Shown here in pieces: positions 7,182 to 15,407 of a stretch of DNA of 33,020 nt (positions within the stretch are counted from its first letter, which is position 1; each line of letters opens with the position of its first letter). A program made the position numbers and the translations under genes. Origin of the DNA: Deltaproteobacteria bacterium (GTDB taxonomy: Bacteria > Myxococcota_A > Polyangia > Polyangiales > Ga0077539); the NCBI GenBank assembly GCA_947477565.1, contig CANJUR010000056.1:1-33020 (forward strand). The letters run 5' to 3'. A model generated the notes under the pieces. The model ran no database searches. It saw only the letters and a program-made list of their open reading frames with translations, and was not told the DNA's origin.

Positions 7182-8530
7182 GGCGGGCCGCGGCGGTCTT
7201 CGCGTTACTGGGCTGCGCGGGTCGGCCGCCGCTCTCCGGCGTCGGGGAGGCCTCGCCCCCGGGGTTTCGCCGCAACACAAACCCCGCAACGGTCTTCCCC
7301 GTCGAGGCACGGGAGGCGCCGAGACACGACGCCCACAATCCCCTGCGTGACCTTGTTCCTGGAGCACCCGCCGGGGGAGGCGCCGCCGCCCAGCCCACGC
7401 CCGAGACACCCGCCGCCGAGGCCGCGGCAGGGGTCGTGTGGGAAGACCCCGATGGCCGCGTAGCACCCGCGCTGCAGGCCTTCCGCACGGGCGAGCACGC
7501 TCTCCACGTCATCCAGTTGGGCGACTCGCACACCGAAGGCGACGCGTTCACCGGGGCGCTGCGACGGCGGCTGTGGGCCCGGCTCGGCGACGGCGGTCGG
7601 GGCTTCGTACCTATCGCAGGCGACCAGTGGGACGTCGTGCGCACTCTCACCGGACCGTGGCGCGTCGTGCGTAGCGGGTTGCGACCGTCGGACGCTCCCG
7701 ATGGCCTCGGGCTCTCCCGCGCCATCGCGACGAGCCCCGACGCGGTGCTGCGAGTGGCGACCTGCACGCGGTGCGTCGGCGGCCGGAGCGCCAACCGGAT
7801 CACTGTGTACTTCCGGACTCTTACGAGCGGGGGACGGTTCCGTGTGGAGGTCGATGGTCGCGCGCTGGAACTGGTCTCAACCCGGGGTGGCGGACGCTAT
7901 GGCGTCGACGTGCCCGACGGCGCACACGCGGTCGCGGTGCGTCCCGAAGGCGACGGACCCGTGGAGATCTACGGCGTCGCGCTCGATCGATCGGGCGACG
8001 GGGCGCGCGTCGATTCGGCGGGAATCGTCGGCGCGCAAGCCTCGCACCTGCTCGCCGAGGACTGGACCGTCCTCACATCGCAGCTTGCCGACCGCGCGCC
8101 GACGCTCGTTGTGCTGGCGTTCGGCACCAACGAGAGCGTCTCGGCGCGGCGCGACCCCGCCGAGCACGGCGCAGCGCTGGCGACCCTGCTCGAGCGCGTT
8201 CGGGCGGCGGTCCCGACCGCGACGCTGGCAGTCTTCGGTCCGCCCGACACCGAACTTCGCAGCACCGCCCAACCCGGAACCTTCATCCCCGCACCGCGCC
8301 TTGACGGCGTGATCAGCGCGGCCCGCGCGACCGCCGCCGCCGCCGGCGCCGCCTTCGTCGATCTGCGCGCGCTCATGGGTGGTCCCGGCGCGATGCAGGC
8401 GTGGTCGGTCGAGCGTCCGCCGTGGGCCGAGCCCGACCACGTGCATCTCACGGCCCGCGGCTACGCCCACCTCGCCGACGCGCTCGTCGAGGCGCTGCTC
8501 GGCCCCGCGCCCGGGGCGCCACCGCCGTGA
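7178..8530 (+). CDS. Second SGNH hydrolase-fold protein, lipoprotein
   Basis: GTG 7178 overlaps the previous stop and gives 450 residues starting MRRAAAVFALLGC: a lipoprotein signal with Cys13. After a Pro/Ala-rich spacer (about 15-90) come the SGNH blocks: VIQLGDSHTEGD (Ser117), LAFGTNES (Gly316-Asn318) and PDHVHLTARG (Asp420, His423). Like the preceding gene it has a beta-rich insertion between the blocks (about 195-270), and the two share layout, pointing to an old duplication. The neighbours (another SGNH protein and an MBOAT acyltransferase, all joined by 4-nt overlaps) support a role in O-acetylation of an extracellular polymer. The two paralogues may act on different positions, or one may remove acetyl groups; the sequence does not decide. 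Confidence 0.85.
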   Translation: MRRAAAVFALLGCAGRPPLSGVGEASPPGFRRNTNPATVFPVEAREAPRHDAHNPLRDLVPGAPAGGGAAAQPTPETPAAEAAAGVVWEDPDGRVAPALQAFRTGEHALHVIQLGDSHTEGDAFTGALRRRLWARLGDGGRGFVPIAGDQWDVVRTLTGPWRVVRSGLRPSDAPDGLGLSRAIATSPDAVLRVATCTRCVGGRSANRITVYFRTLTSGGRFRVEVDGRALELVSTRGGGRYGVDVPDGAHAVAVRPEGDGPVEIYGVALDRSGDGARVDSAGIVGAQASHLLAEDWTVLTSQLADRAPTLVVLAFGTNESVSARRDPAEHGAALATLLERVRAAVPTATLAVFGPPDTELRSTAQPGTFIPAPRLDGVISAARATAAAAGAAFVDLRALMGGPGAMQAWSVERPPWAEPDHVHLTARGYAHLADALVEALLGPAPGAPPP

Positions 8531-10572
8531 GTTTCGCCGACGGCGCGTTTCCGATCTTCCTATGGGCCGCGGTGATGCTCTGCGCGCTTCTCCGCCGCGG
8601 GCCACAACGCCCCATTGAGTCGGTCGTCGGCGCTTTCGCGGTGGGCCTGCTTGCTGACCTCACCTGGATCGTCGCGCTGCGCCCACACACCCTCCTCGCC
8701 TCCCCGTGGGGCCTCGCGCTTCAGCGCCTCGCAGGCCCGCTCCCGGCGTCGCCATCGCCCCAGCGCCTCGCCCTCGGCACCGCCCTCTTCGTCGCTGCGA
8801 TGCTCGCCTCCCGCCGTGCCGCGCTGCGACCCGACGAGCCCACCCAGGTGGCCCGCGCGAAGGCGCTCGGCGTCGCCACGCTACTCGGCGTCACGGCCGT
8901 CGTCGTCGCCGCCCTCACGCACCGGCTCGACGCCCTCGCACGCCTTCTCGCCGCCGTCGCGCACCCACTCTGGCTCGCGCTGTGGGGCTTCGCGTGGGGC
9001 GCCGCGGGCCAGGCGCAGGGCCGTCGCGCAGCACCGCAGCTCGGGCTCTTCCTGCTGAGCGCGCTTTTCTACCAGTCCTGGGCGGCCGCGATGCCGGGCG
9101 CGTATCGCCTCCTCCTTGGGCTCATCATCGCGACGATCGTGCTCGACTACTGGCTCGCCCGGCTCATCGATGCGCGCGCCGATGCTGCCCCGCGTCGCGC
9201 CATGCTCATCGCCTCGCTCGTGGCTAACATCGGCATCCTTGGGGTCTTCAAATACGCTGATTTTCTCGGTGAAAACATCTTCACGCTCGCGCGTATCTTC
9301 GGCCGCCGCGCCGACTGGTCACCCTGGAATCTCGTGCTCCCCGCAGGGATCTCCTTCCACACGTTCCAGTCACTCTCGTACACGGTCGACGTCTACCGGC
9401 GCCGCTTACGACCCACCGCTTCGTTGCTCGAGTTCGCTACTTTTGTTCTCTTCTTTCCGCAACTCGTCGCCGGACCCATCGTGCGGGCCGACGAGTTCCT
9501 CCCGCAGATCGCAGCGCCGCCCGCTGTCGACGAGGCGCGCGCCCTCGAGGGCCTCTGGCGCATCGCGCTCGGCCTTGCCAGGAAGCTGTGGCTCGCAGAC
9601 ACCCTCGCGCTGACGCTCACCGATCGCGTATTCGCGCACCCGGAGCAGTTCTCCGCGCTCGAAAACCTCCTCGGCGTCTATGGCTACGCCTTCCAGATCT
9701 ACCTGGATTTCTCTGCCTACAGCGACATCGCGGTCGGCGCCGCGGCCCTGCTCGGCTTCACCCTCCCCGAGAACTTCCGCGCGCCCTACCGCTCGGGCGA
9801 CCTCGCTGCGTTCTGGCGCCGTTGGCACATCTCGCTCTCGTCCTGGCTTCGCGACTACCTGTACATCCCGCTCGGCGGCAATCGCGACGGCGAGACGCGC
9901 ACCTACCGCAATCTTGCGCTCACGATGCTCCTCGGCGGCCTCTGGCACGGCGCTGCCTGGACCTTCGTCGTATGGGGGCTCCTCCACGGCGTCGGCCTCG
10001 CCGTCACCCGCGCCGTTCAGCGCCGCTGGGACCGCTCGGCGGACCCTCGTCCCGGACGCGACCTGACCGCATTCTCGCTCGCCGCCCTCGGCGCAGGCGT
10101 CCTCCACGCAGCCCTGCGCAGCCCGATCGAATCGATCGCAGCGGTGCTGCGCCTCGACGTCGCCTGGTTGCACCTCGCGCTCGCATGGCTCTGGATCGCG
10201 CCGTTCTGCATCGCGGTCAGCGTCTTCGCATTGCGCTCGGGGTGGCGCCGCGCAGCCGCGCTCGTGACCTTCCATTACGTCGCCTTCGCCTGGATCTTCT
10301 TCCGTGCCCCGCGCTTCGCCGACGCCCGTGCGGTGCTCGGTCAGCTCGCGACGCTCACCGGGGACACGGCCAACGTCCCGCGCGCGTTCGTCGTGTCGCT
10401 GCTGGTCGCCGCACTCACGCATCTCGCGCCGGAGCGGCCGCAGGCGATGATTCGAGACGCCTTCGTGCGCGCACCCTGGTGGCTGCGGGCTGCGGCGCTC
10501 GTCGCGGCGGGCCTCATGCTGCGAGCGCTCGCACGGCCCGCGGTGGTGCCATTCATCTACTTTCAGTTCTGA
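8527..10572 (+). CDS. MBOAT-family O-acyltransferase (AlgI/PatA/DltB type)
   Basis: GTG 8527 overlaps the previous stop by 4 nt. The 681-residue polytopic protein has the MBOAT hallmarks: NLVLPAGISFHTFQSLSYT (268-286), IYLDFSAYSDIAVG (391-404), FWRRWHISLSSWLRDY (429-444), YIPLGGNR, and LLGGLWHGAAW with the conserved His474. The family passes acyl groups from cytoplasmic donors across the membrane to a periplasmic acceptor enzyme, here probably one or both SGNH proteins. AlgI-like proteins usually have about 460-520 residues; this one has some 140 extra hydrophobic N-terminal residues (about 10-165, four or so membrane segments) before the LFLLSALFYQSW segment where AlgI-like text begins. The acylated polymer is unknown and no polysaccharide polymerase gene is in the window. 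Confidence 0.92.
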   Translation: MSFADGAFPIFLWAAVMLCALLRRGPQRPIESVVGAFAVGLLADLTWIVALRPHTLLASPWGLALQRLAGPLPASPSPQRLALGTALFVAAMLASRRAALRPDEPTQVARAKALGVATLLGVTAVVVAALTHRLDALARLLAAVAHPLWLALWGFAWGAAGQAQGRRAAPQLGLFLLSALFYQSWAAAMPGAYRLLLGLIIATIVLDYWLARLIDARADAAPRRAMLIASLVANIGILGVFKYADFLGENIFTLARIFGRRADWSPWNLVLPAGISFHTFQSLSYTVDVYRRRLRPTASLLEFATFVLFFPQLVAGPIVRADEFLPQIAAPPAVDEARALEGLWRIALGLARKLWLADTLALTLTDRVFAHPEQFSALENLLGVYGYAFQIYLDFSAYSDIAVGAAALLGFTLPENFRAPYRSGDLAAFWRRWHISLSSWLRDYLYIPLGGNRDGETRTYRNLALTMLLGGLWHGAAWTFVVWGLLHGVGLAVTRAVQRRWDRSADPRPGRDLTAFSLAALGAGVLHAALRSPIESIAAVLRLDVAWLHLALAWLWIAPFCIAVSVFALRSGWRRAAALVTFHYVAFAWIFFRAPRFADARAVLGQLATLTGDTANVPRAFVVSLLVAALTHLAPERPQAMIRDAFVRAPWWLRAAALVAAGLMLRALARPAVVPFIYFQF

Positions 10573-10580
10573 CCAGAACT
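10565..10580 (+). terminator. Weak hairpin across the MBOAT stop codon
   Basis: AGTTCT-GACC-AGAACT forms a perfect 6-bp stem with a 4-nt loop that includes the TGA stop (10570-10572). No T-run follows, so a terminator function is only a possibility. Confidence 0.3.
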
Positions 10581-10605
10581 TCGACGATTGCGTAGTTCAG
10601 TAAGC

Positions 10606-10617
10606 AATGGCGCCATT
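10606..10617. other. 12-bp perfect palindrome in convergent spacer
   Basis: AATGGCGCCATT is a perfect palindrome sharing the 10-mer ATGGCGCCAT with the 20-bp palindrome at 22081-22100. Both lie in spacers between convergent genes. The role is unknown. Confidence 0.55.
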
Positions 10618-10669
10618 CGTCGACAGCCCGACGTTGCCCGGCGATCTCCACGCGACCCTCGAGAACACC

Positions 10670-10795
10670 GAGGCTCCTCCGGCGCGGTGCGCAGGTGCTC
10701 TCGACGGCGCGAACCATTGGAACCTCGCATAGAGGATGTTTCGTAACCTCTCGCGGATTCGTGCCAGAAAAGCTGGGGCTTGGGTCGCTTATCTC
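10670..10795 (+). repeat. Dispersed repeat, copy 3
   Basis: Core 10670-10713 matches copy 1 with 3 mismatches in 44; the 17-nt block at 10753-10769 is identical to 1027-1043, and the following ~25 nt are loosely similar. It lies in the 273-bp spacer between the convergent MBOAT and peptidase genes, so the element is not a dedicated promoter. Apart from this repeat and the palindrome, the spacer 10573-10845 holds nothing recognisable. Confidence 0.75.
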
Positions 10796-10845
10796 CCGTG
10801 ATGTTCGGCTGAACTCAGCGGGGTGGCGGACGGACACCCACGACC

Positions 10846-12546
10846 TCACCCACCCGCATCATCGCCTTGCTTGCGACGCCTTGCTCTCCGCAGGACCGCC
10901 ACGAGCGCGAGCCCCACGGTCCCCCACGCCCGGACCCGCGTCGACCGCGGCGCCCCGGCCCGACACGAGCAGCCCCCGTCCACGGTGACGTCCGTGAACT
11001 CCGCCGCTGCGTCCGGTGCGCTGCCCGTCACATCGACCCCTGCCGCATCGATGGGACCCGCATCGACCACCTCCGCTTCGTTCGAGGCAGCGCCGCCGTC
11101 GTCCTCGTCGTCGATGGGCGGGTCGACCCCGTCGCCGTCCACGACGACAACGTCCGCGACAGCACCCGCGTCGGTGCCCGCGTCAACGGGAACCACCACG
11201 CAGCGCGGCGCGCTCGACCCCGCCGACGAGCAAACCCGACCTATCGCCGCGCAATCCGTGGAGCGCACGACCGAGCCGCCGTAGCAGTCCGCGATGTACC
11301 GTCCGCCGACGCAGATGTCCGTCTCTCCGGTCGCGGGGCACACGCGCGGCGCGCAGCGGGCCGACCCCCCGATGACGGAGCACGCTTGACCCGCGGGGCA
11401 CGGGGTCGGCGTCGCGCCGCCGTTGGCGTCGCAGCGTAGGAGTTGTCCGCCCTCGATCCAGCAGCCGGTGTGGGCCACGGGGCGCTCGCTCGGCCCCGCG
11501 ACGCAAAACCCCGACACGCAGCGCGCATCGGTGCTGGCGCGCCCAGCCGTGGAGCACCACGCCGCGAAGGCCCCGCAGTCGCCCGTGCTGATGGCGCCGT
11601 TGGAGCACGTCCCGATGGTGCGATCGTTGATGCAGATGGAGGCGCCTCCGGTCGCGGGGCAGGTGCCGAACACGCAGCGGGTGCCGAGGCCGTCGCTCAC
11701 GCAGCGCGCCCCGAAGGCCCCGCAGTCGCCCGTGCTGACGGCGCCGTTGGAGCACGTCCCGATGGTGCGATCGTTGACGCAGATGGAGGCGCCTCCGATC
11801 GCGGGGCAGGTGCCGAACACGCAGCGGGTGCCGAGACCGTCGCTCACGCATCGCGCCCCGAAGGCATTGCATTCGCCGCGGCCGCAGTCGGCGCTCACGA
11901 TGACGTCGCCGGCCTCGCAGTGGGCGGTGCACGACTCGATGGTGCGCGCGCTGGTGTTGAGCTCGACGTGGAGGTGATCGTGGTGGGGATGCGGGCCGCC
12001 GTAGGGGGAGACCTTGTCGCCCGAGCGGCTGCCGTTCCACTGCGTGCGATCCCATATGATGTACTGGACGCCGAGGCGCTGGGCGTTGGTGACGAGCCAG
12101 TTGGCGACGGCGTCGCCGCGGGTGTTGTCCGCCTGGCCGCCCGTGGTCGGGATGAAGACGTCGATGGCGCGGCCGGTGCCGTGCACCGAGGTCAGGCTGG
12201 TGTTCGCCGTATTGGGTCGGCAGCTGAAGCCACCGTAGCTGCTCACGCTGCTGGGGAAGGTGCGCCGGAGGTAATCGCCGAGCGCACGCGCCGGGGCGCC
12301 GAGGCCGCTGCCGCAGTTGCTGCCGCCGTTCCAGGGAGGAGCGCCATCGTAGCGGACGGACTGCCGCTGCCCGGCCGCGTGAACGTCGCTCGGGAGCCGC
12401 CATGCGCCGGCGATCGCGACGGCCGCGAAGTCCATGCCGGGGTCGTCGTCGTCGGACTCCGGGGCGCCGATGCAGGCGACCAGCGCGACGATCGCGAGCG
12501 AAGCGCGAAGGGGTCCCCAACGCGCGACTCGATGGGGTGCAGTCAT
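10846..12546 (-). CDS. M15/ARB_07466-like peptidase with Cys-rich repeats and MYXO-CTERM-like tail
   Basis: The 566-residue product starts with an export signal ending LVAC (Cys25 as possible lipidation site). Residues ~75-197 read like an ARB_07466/peptidase M15-type domain: LTSVHGTGRAIDVFIPTTGG holds His122 and Asp129 of the HxxxxxxD zinc motif, and GGPHPHHDHLHVEL (183-196) gives the distal His residues. Such domains cut D-Ala-containing peptides of the cell wall, or are extracellular peptidases. Residues ~226-325 hold two near-identical Cys-rich repeats of 49 residues, followed by diverged Cys-rich units to ~450 and an acidic Asp/Ala/Val linker. The C-terminus (GGCSCRAG, Cys526/Cys528, then a hydrophobic segment and RRARRRK) fits the MYXO-CTERM sorting signal. 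Surface anchoring is inferred. The gene is monocistronic. Confidence 0.85.
   Translation of the reverse strand: MTAPHRVARWGPLRASLAIVALVACIGAPESDDDDPGMDFAAVAIAGAWRLPSDVHAAGQRQSVRYDGAPPWNGGSNCGSGLGAPARALGDYLRRTFPSSVSSYGGFSCRPNTANTSLTSVHGTGRAIDVFIPTTGGQADNTRGDAVANWLVTNAQRLGVQYIIWDRTQWNGSRSGDKVSPYGGPHPHHDHLHVELNTSARTIESCTAHCEAGDVIVSADCGRGECNAFGARCVSDGLGTRCVFGTCPAIGGASICVNDRTIGTCSNGAVSTGDCGAFGARCVSDGLGTRCVFGTCPATGGASICINDRTIGTCSNGAISTGDCGAFAAWCSTAGRASTDARCVSGFCVAGPSERPVAHTGCWIEGGQLLRCDANGGATPTPCPAGQACSVIGGSARCAPRVCPATGETDICVGGRYIADCYGGSVVRSTDCAAIGRVCSSAGSSAPRCVVVPVDAGTDAGAVADVVVVDGDGVDPPIDDEDDGGAASNEAEVVDAGPIDAAGVDVTGSAPDAAAEFTDVTVDGGCSCRAGAPRSTRVRAWGTVGLALVAVLRRARRRKQGDDAGG
11566..11859 (-). repeat. 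147-bp tandem repeat inside the peptidase gene
   Basis: Two nearly identical 147-bp units (11566-11712 and 11713-11859) encode 49-residue Cys-rich modules with the text CVSDGLGTRCVFGTCPA and DRTIGTCSNGA. A third partial unit begins at 11860. The near identity at DNA level indicates recent duplication or gene conversion. Confidence 0.9.
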
Positions 12547-12625
12547 GGCGCTATCGTATGCCCACTGCGCGTGTCACCGACAGGGGGTTGGGCGGGGGTT
12601 CAACGTAGCGTCGGAGCGCGGCGGG

Positions 12626-12912
12626 TCAGTCGTCGATGGACCCGTACGCGCAGGTCCAGAAGTCCTGCGCCACGGTCGTCGCGTCGGGCGAGTTCATGAG
12701 CGTCGTCGTCACGCCGAGGCCGAGGCCCCAGCCGCGGTCGGCTTCGAGAAACGCGCCGCCGCTCGCTCGCTACGCGGGCTTCAACGGGTCGGTGGTCATG
12801 AACTCGATCGACGCGCGCGACAGCAAGCGGCCGCCCGGGTGGCGGCCGAAGTCCAACATCATCCGGCCGAAGGCGAGGCAGTCGTCTACCGTCGAGAAAA
12901 GACCCGCCAGCG
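12626..12912 (-). pseudogene. C-terminal remnant of a beta-lactamase-family serine hydrolase
   Basis: Read on the minus strand from 12912 down to TGA at 12628-12626, the frame gives SSLAGLFSTVDDCLAFGRMM, LDFGRHPGGRLLSRAS, IEFMTTDPLKPA, a stop, then RASGGAFLEADRGWGLGLGV and AQDFWTCAYGSIDD. This matches the C-terminal third of class C beta-lactamase/EstB-like serine hydrolases (GLFSTVDDYLRFGRMLL, GRLLSP, MTT, GWGLGL). An amber codon at 12772-12770 stands where homologues typically have Gln before Arg-Ala. The N-terminal two thirds, with the SxxK nucleophile and YxN, are absent: protein-like text fades beyond 12912. It is a truncated, interrupted gene that cannot make an active enzyme. Confidence 0.8.
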
Positions 12913-13542
12913 AACTCTCTCAAGACCTCTGGGAGGAGACCGCGGGAGCGCCAATTGCACATTGGAGATCGCGGTTTGGCGAAGCGCCACCGCGGGCGAA
13001 TGACAGTCAACCACATGGCATCAGGCGATTCGCCAGGGCGCGGTTGAACGAAGCCGCGGAGCCTCTGACATCCTGACACTGCCGATCGCAACAGCTTGTT
13101 TTCCTGACGATTGCACCGTCCGGGCGGTGTCGATTCGAGGGAATTCAATTCGGATTTCCGGCGGGTTGGCCGATGGAAAGTACAGCGGAACTCTGCCGCG
13201 CAAGATCCTCCGTGCCCCTCTGCGATTGCACTCGCGACAACGAGGCTATCAGGAGGTCAGAGCCTCGAAGAGCGCGCATGGATCGCTCTCGCGCTTCTGG
13301 CGTGGCTTTCGGCAACCACCCCTCGGACGCCCACGCCCTCCCCTCGCGGGTGAGACGCGCTGGGTGACGTGGGCGGGTGCTTCTTCCCGAGAGGGTCGCG
13401 CGCACCGAAGCTGAACCTATTTTTCCTGCGCTCGCTTCGCTCGCGTTTCCCGAAGTAGTCGACGGTAAACTATCATGTCGCTGCGATTCCTGATCGCGTT
13501 CGCGCGTACTGCTTGAAGGTGGAGAGGCAAAAGGGGGTAGTG
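12913..13542. other. Gene-free, probably decayed stretch
   Basis: About 630 bp with no credible gene in any frame. Base composition is less GC-rich than the neighbours, with several short AT-rich spots (near 13080-13110, 13145-13165 and 13415-13480). It continues directly from the serine hydrolase remnant. A short plus-strand phrase around 13256-13310 (SLEERAWIALALLAW) faintly resembles an IS4-type transposase C-terminus, but not enough to call. The right end is next to the 3' end of the minus-strand SUMF1 lipoprotein. Confidence 0.45.
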
Positions 13543-15264
13543 CTAAATCGCCCCGCGCGAACAGCGAAATCCCCAGGTGAGGCTACGGATCAACGGCGGG
13601 CCGACGCCCCGATAGGCCGCGCGCACGCGGGCGGCGTTCGTGTCGCCCCACGACCCGCCGCGATACACGCGGTTCGTCCCCGAATTCGGACCGATCGGAT
13701 CAATCGCAGCCGCCGACGTATAACTCGCATAGAAGTCCCGCGTCCACTCCCAAACATTGCCCGCCATATCGAATAGACCGAATGGCGAGTTGCCACCTGG
13801 ATAGGACTGCACCGGACACGTCGATGATCGGCCCGTAACACCTTGCCAGCACAGCTGAGAGGCCGGTGCTGCGTTGCCCCATGGGTAGATATGATTGGCC
13901 ACATCGCTCCCGCGAGCCGCGTATTCCCATTGGGCCTCAGTCGGGAGATCGCCGCCTCGCGATTGGCAATAGGCCCGCGATTGATTCCAATCGACTCCGT
14001 TGATGGGGTGGTTGTCCCGCCCCGAGACACCCCAGTTGTAAGAGGTCCCAGTCCTCGGCTCGGTGCACCCGGGCGCAGTGCAGCCTCGGTAGGCTGCCAC
14101 CGTCACCTCCGTCAGGTCCATGCAGAACGCCGACAGCGTCACCATGTGCGGAGGCTGCGCTTCGTTGCTCGCCGTGTCCGCGTCGCCCATCAAGAAGCTG
14201 CCCGCAGGGATGAGCACCATGCCAATGGGACACGTGCCGGAAGAAGACACGCAGGTGCCAGCGCTGCACGTCTGGCCGGTGATACACGCCACTCCGCACA
14301 CGCCGCAGTTGGCTGTGGTGGTGAGGGCGATGCACGCGCCGCCGCAGAGGGTTGTTCCGCTCGGGCACGACTGACCACAGACGCCACCGGAGCACGTCGC
14401 GCTCCCGCCCGTCGGAACCGCGCACGCCGTACACGACGCCCCGCACGACGTCGCCGAGGTGTCAGAAACGCAGCTACTGCCACAGATGTGAGTGCCGCTG
14501 CCGCAGACGCAGTTGCCCATCGCGTTGCACACGCCGCTGAACGGCGACGAGCACGCCCCGGACGTGCGCGCCGAGGCCGAGCACACCGCGCTCCCGGAAC
14601 TGCACGCCAGCATCCCCGATTGGGCGCAACCGCCGCTCCCGCCAGACGTGCACGCGCCACCAAGCGCCACGCAGCTCGTGCCGCACAGGCTCGTCCCAGA
14701 CGGGCAAACCGTCCCGCAAACGCCCGCCGAGCAACTCTGACCCGATGGGCACGCATTGCCGCAAGCACCGCAGTTCGAGGCATCGCTCGCGAGCAGCACG
14801 CACGCCCCGCCGCACACCGTCGCGCCGCTCGGGCACGACTGACCGCAGACGCTGCCGGAGCACGTCGCGCTCCCGCCCGTCGGCGCCGCGCACGCCGTAC
14901 ACGACGACCCGCACGACGTTACCGAGGTGTCGGAGAAGCAGGTGCTCCCGCAGAGGTGAGTGCCGCTGCCGCAGACCACCGGAGTGCCCATGTCGGCCAC
15001 GGCCGAATCGATCACCGAGCCGGTGTCTACCGTCGTCGCATCCGAAGTCGACCCCGCATCGACGACCGCCGTGTCCCCGGACGCCGCATCCAGCGAAGGA
15101 GTGTCCATCAACGTGGCGTCCACCCCATCGCCGCTGTCGGACCGCGCGACGTCCACTTCGCTCGTCGTCCCCACGTCTGCAGCCCGCAAAGGATCCCCTC
15201 CGCAGCCCGCGACCAGCACCAGCCACCCCCACTGTCCTACCGTCTTCTTCATATGGTTTTTCAC
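13543..15264 (-). CDS. Cys-rich lipoprotein with C-terminal SUMF1/FGE-fold domain
   Basis: GTG 15264 preceded by GGGGGAGG is the best start (the ATG at 15252 lies four codons later). The product (573 residues) begins MKNHMKKTVGQWGWLVLVAG with Cys21 as lipidation site, then an Asp/Ser/Thr/Val linker (~25-105). Residues ~107-335 are Cys-rich with repeated CGSGTH-CGS-C and CPSG-T-CGGAC units; one large block is repeated 156 residues apart. From ~338 comes a formylglycine-generating-enzyme-type domain: MVLIPAGSFLMGDADT, FCMDLTEVTVAAY, LPTEAQWEYAARG, YPWGN, MAGNVWEWTRDFY and RVYRGGSWGDTN. The stretch after RGGSW, where true FGEs have the two copper-binding cysteines, reads GDTNAARVRAAYRG and has none. 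So it is probably a binding or structural SUMF1 domain, as in many secreted bacterial paralogues. It ends at TAG 13545-13543. Confidence 0.88.
   Translation of the reverse strand: MKNHMKKTVGQWGWLVLVAGCGGDPLRAADVGTTSEVDVARSDSGDGVDATLMDTPSLDAASGDTAVVDAGSTSDATTVDTGSVIDSAVADMGTPVVCGSGTHLCGSTCFSDTSVTSCGSSCTACAAPTGGSATCSGSVCGQSCPSGATVCGGACVLLASDASNCGACGNACPSGQSCSAGVCGTVCPSGTSLCGTSCVALGGACTSGGSGGCAQSGMLACSSGSAVCSASARTSGACSSPFSGVCNAMGNCVCGSGTHICGSSCVSDTSATSCGASCTACAVPTGGSATCSGGVCGQSCPSGTTLCGGACIALTTTANCGVCGVACITGQTCSAGTCVSSSGTCPIGMVLIPAGSFLMGDADTASNEAQPPHMVTLSAFCMDLTEVTVAAYRGCTAPGCTEPRTGTSYNWGVSGRDNHPINGVDWNQSRAYCQSRGGDLPTEAQWEYAARGSDVANHIYPWGNAAPASQLCWQGVTGRSSTCPVQSYPGGNSPFGLFDMAGNVWEWTRDFYASYTSAAAIDPIGPNSGTNRVYRGGSWGDTNAARVRAAYRGVGPPLIRSLTWGFRCSRGAI
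14330..14980 (-). repeat. Internal duplication in the Cys-rich region
   Basis: Two similar Cys-rich blocks lie 468 bp (156 residues) apart, at about 14330-14503 and 14798-14971. Both encode CGSGTH, SCTACA, PTGGSATCSG, VCGQSCPSG and CGGAC in the same order. The stretch between them carries unrelated Cys-containing units. Confidence 0.75.
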
Positions 15265-15270
15265 CGGCGT

Positions 15271-15278
15271 CCTCCCCC
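15271..15278 (-). promoter_or_regulatory. Ribosome binding site deciding the GTG start at 15264
   Basis: On the minus strand GGGGGAGG lies 6 nt before GTG 15264-15262. The downstream ATG (15252-15250) has no comparable site. Confidence 0.65.
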
Positions 15279-15371
15279 GCCGAATACCACGCAACCCCGC
15301 CTCGGCAATGACTTGGCGCTTCCGCCGAGGATCCTCCCGACACCCACCAAACCAAGCCCGGCGCGCGTCGG

Positions 15372-15398
15372 TCTTGCGTCGCTGCATCGACGCGCAAG
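15372..15398 (-). terminator. Hairpin downstream of the NHL-type remnant
   Basis: On the minus strand CTTGCGCGTCG-ATGCAG-CGACGCAAG folds into a stem of about nine pairs with a 2-nt bulge. It starts 9 nt after the remnant's stop codon (15410-15408), as expected of a former terminator. No clear T-run follows. Confidence 0.4.
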
Positions 15399-15407
15399 AG
15401 GACGGCC

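Noticed and set aside
11566..11859. CRISPR-like array
   Set aside because: The period is 147 bp, contiguous without spacers, and in frame as 49-residue protein repeats.
13256..13310. IS4-type transposase C-terminal fragment
   Set aside because: Only about 15 residues look similar and there are no terminal inverted repeats or DDE motif.
13543..15264. True formylglycine-generating enzyme (sulfatase activation)
   Set aside because: The two catalytic cysteines after RGGSW are absent and no sulfatase gene is in the window.
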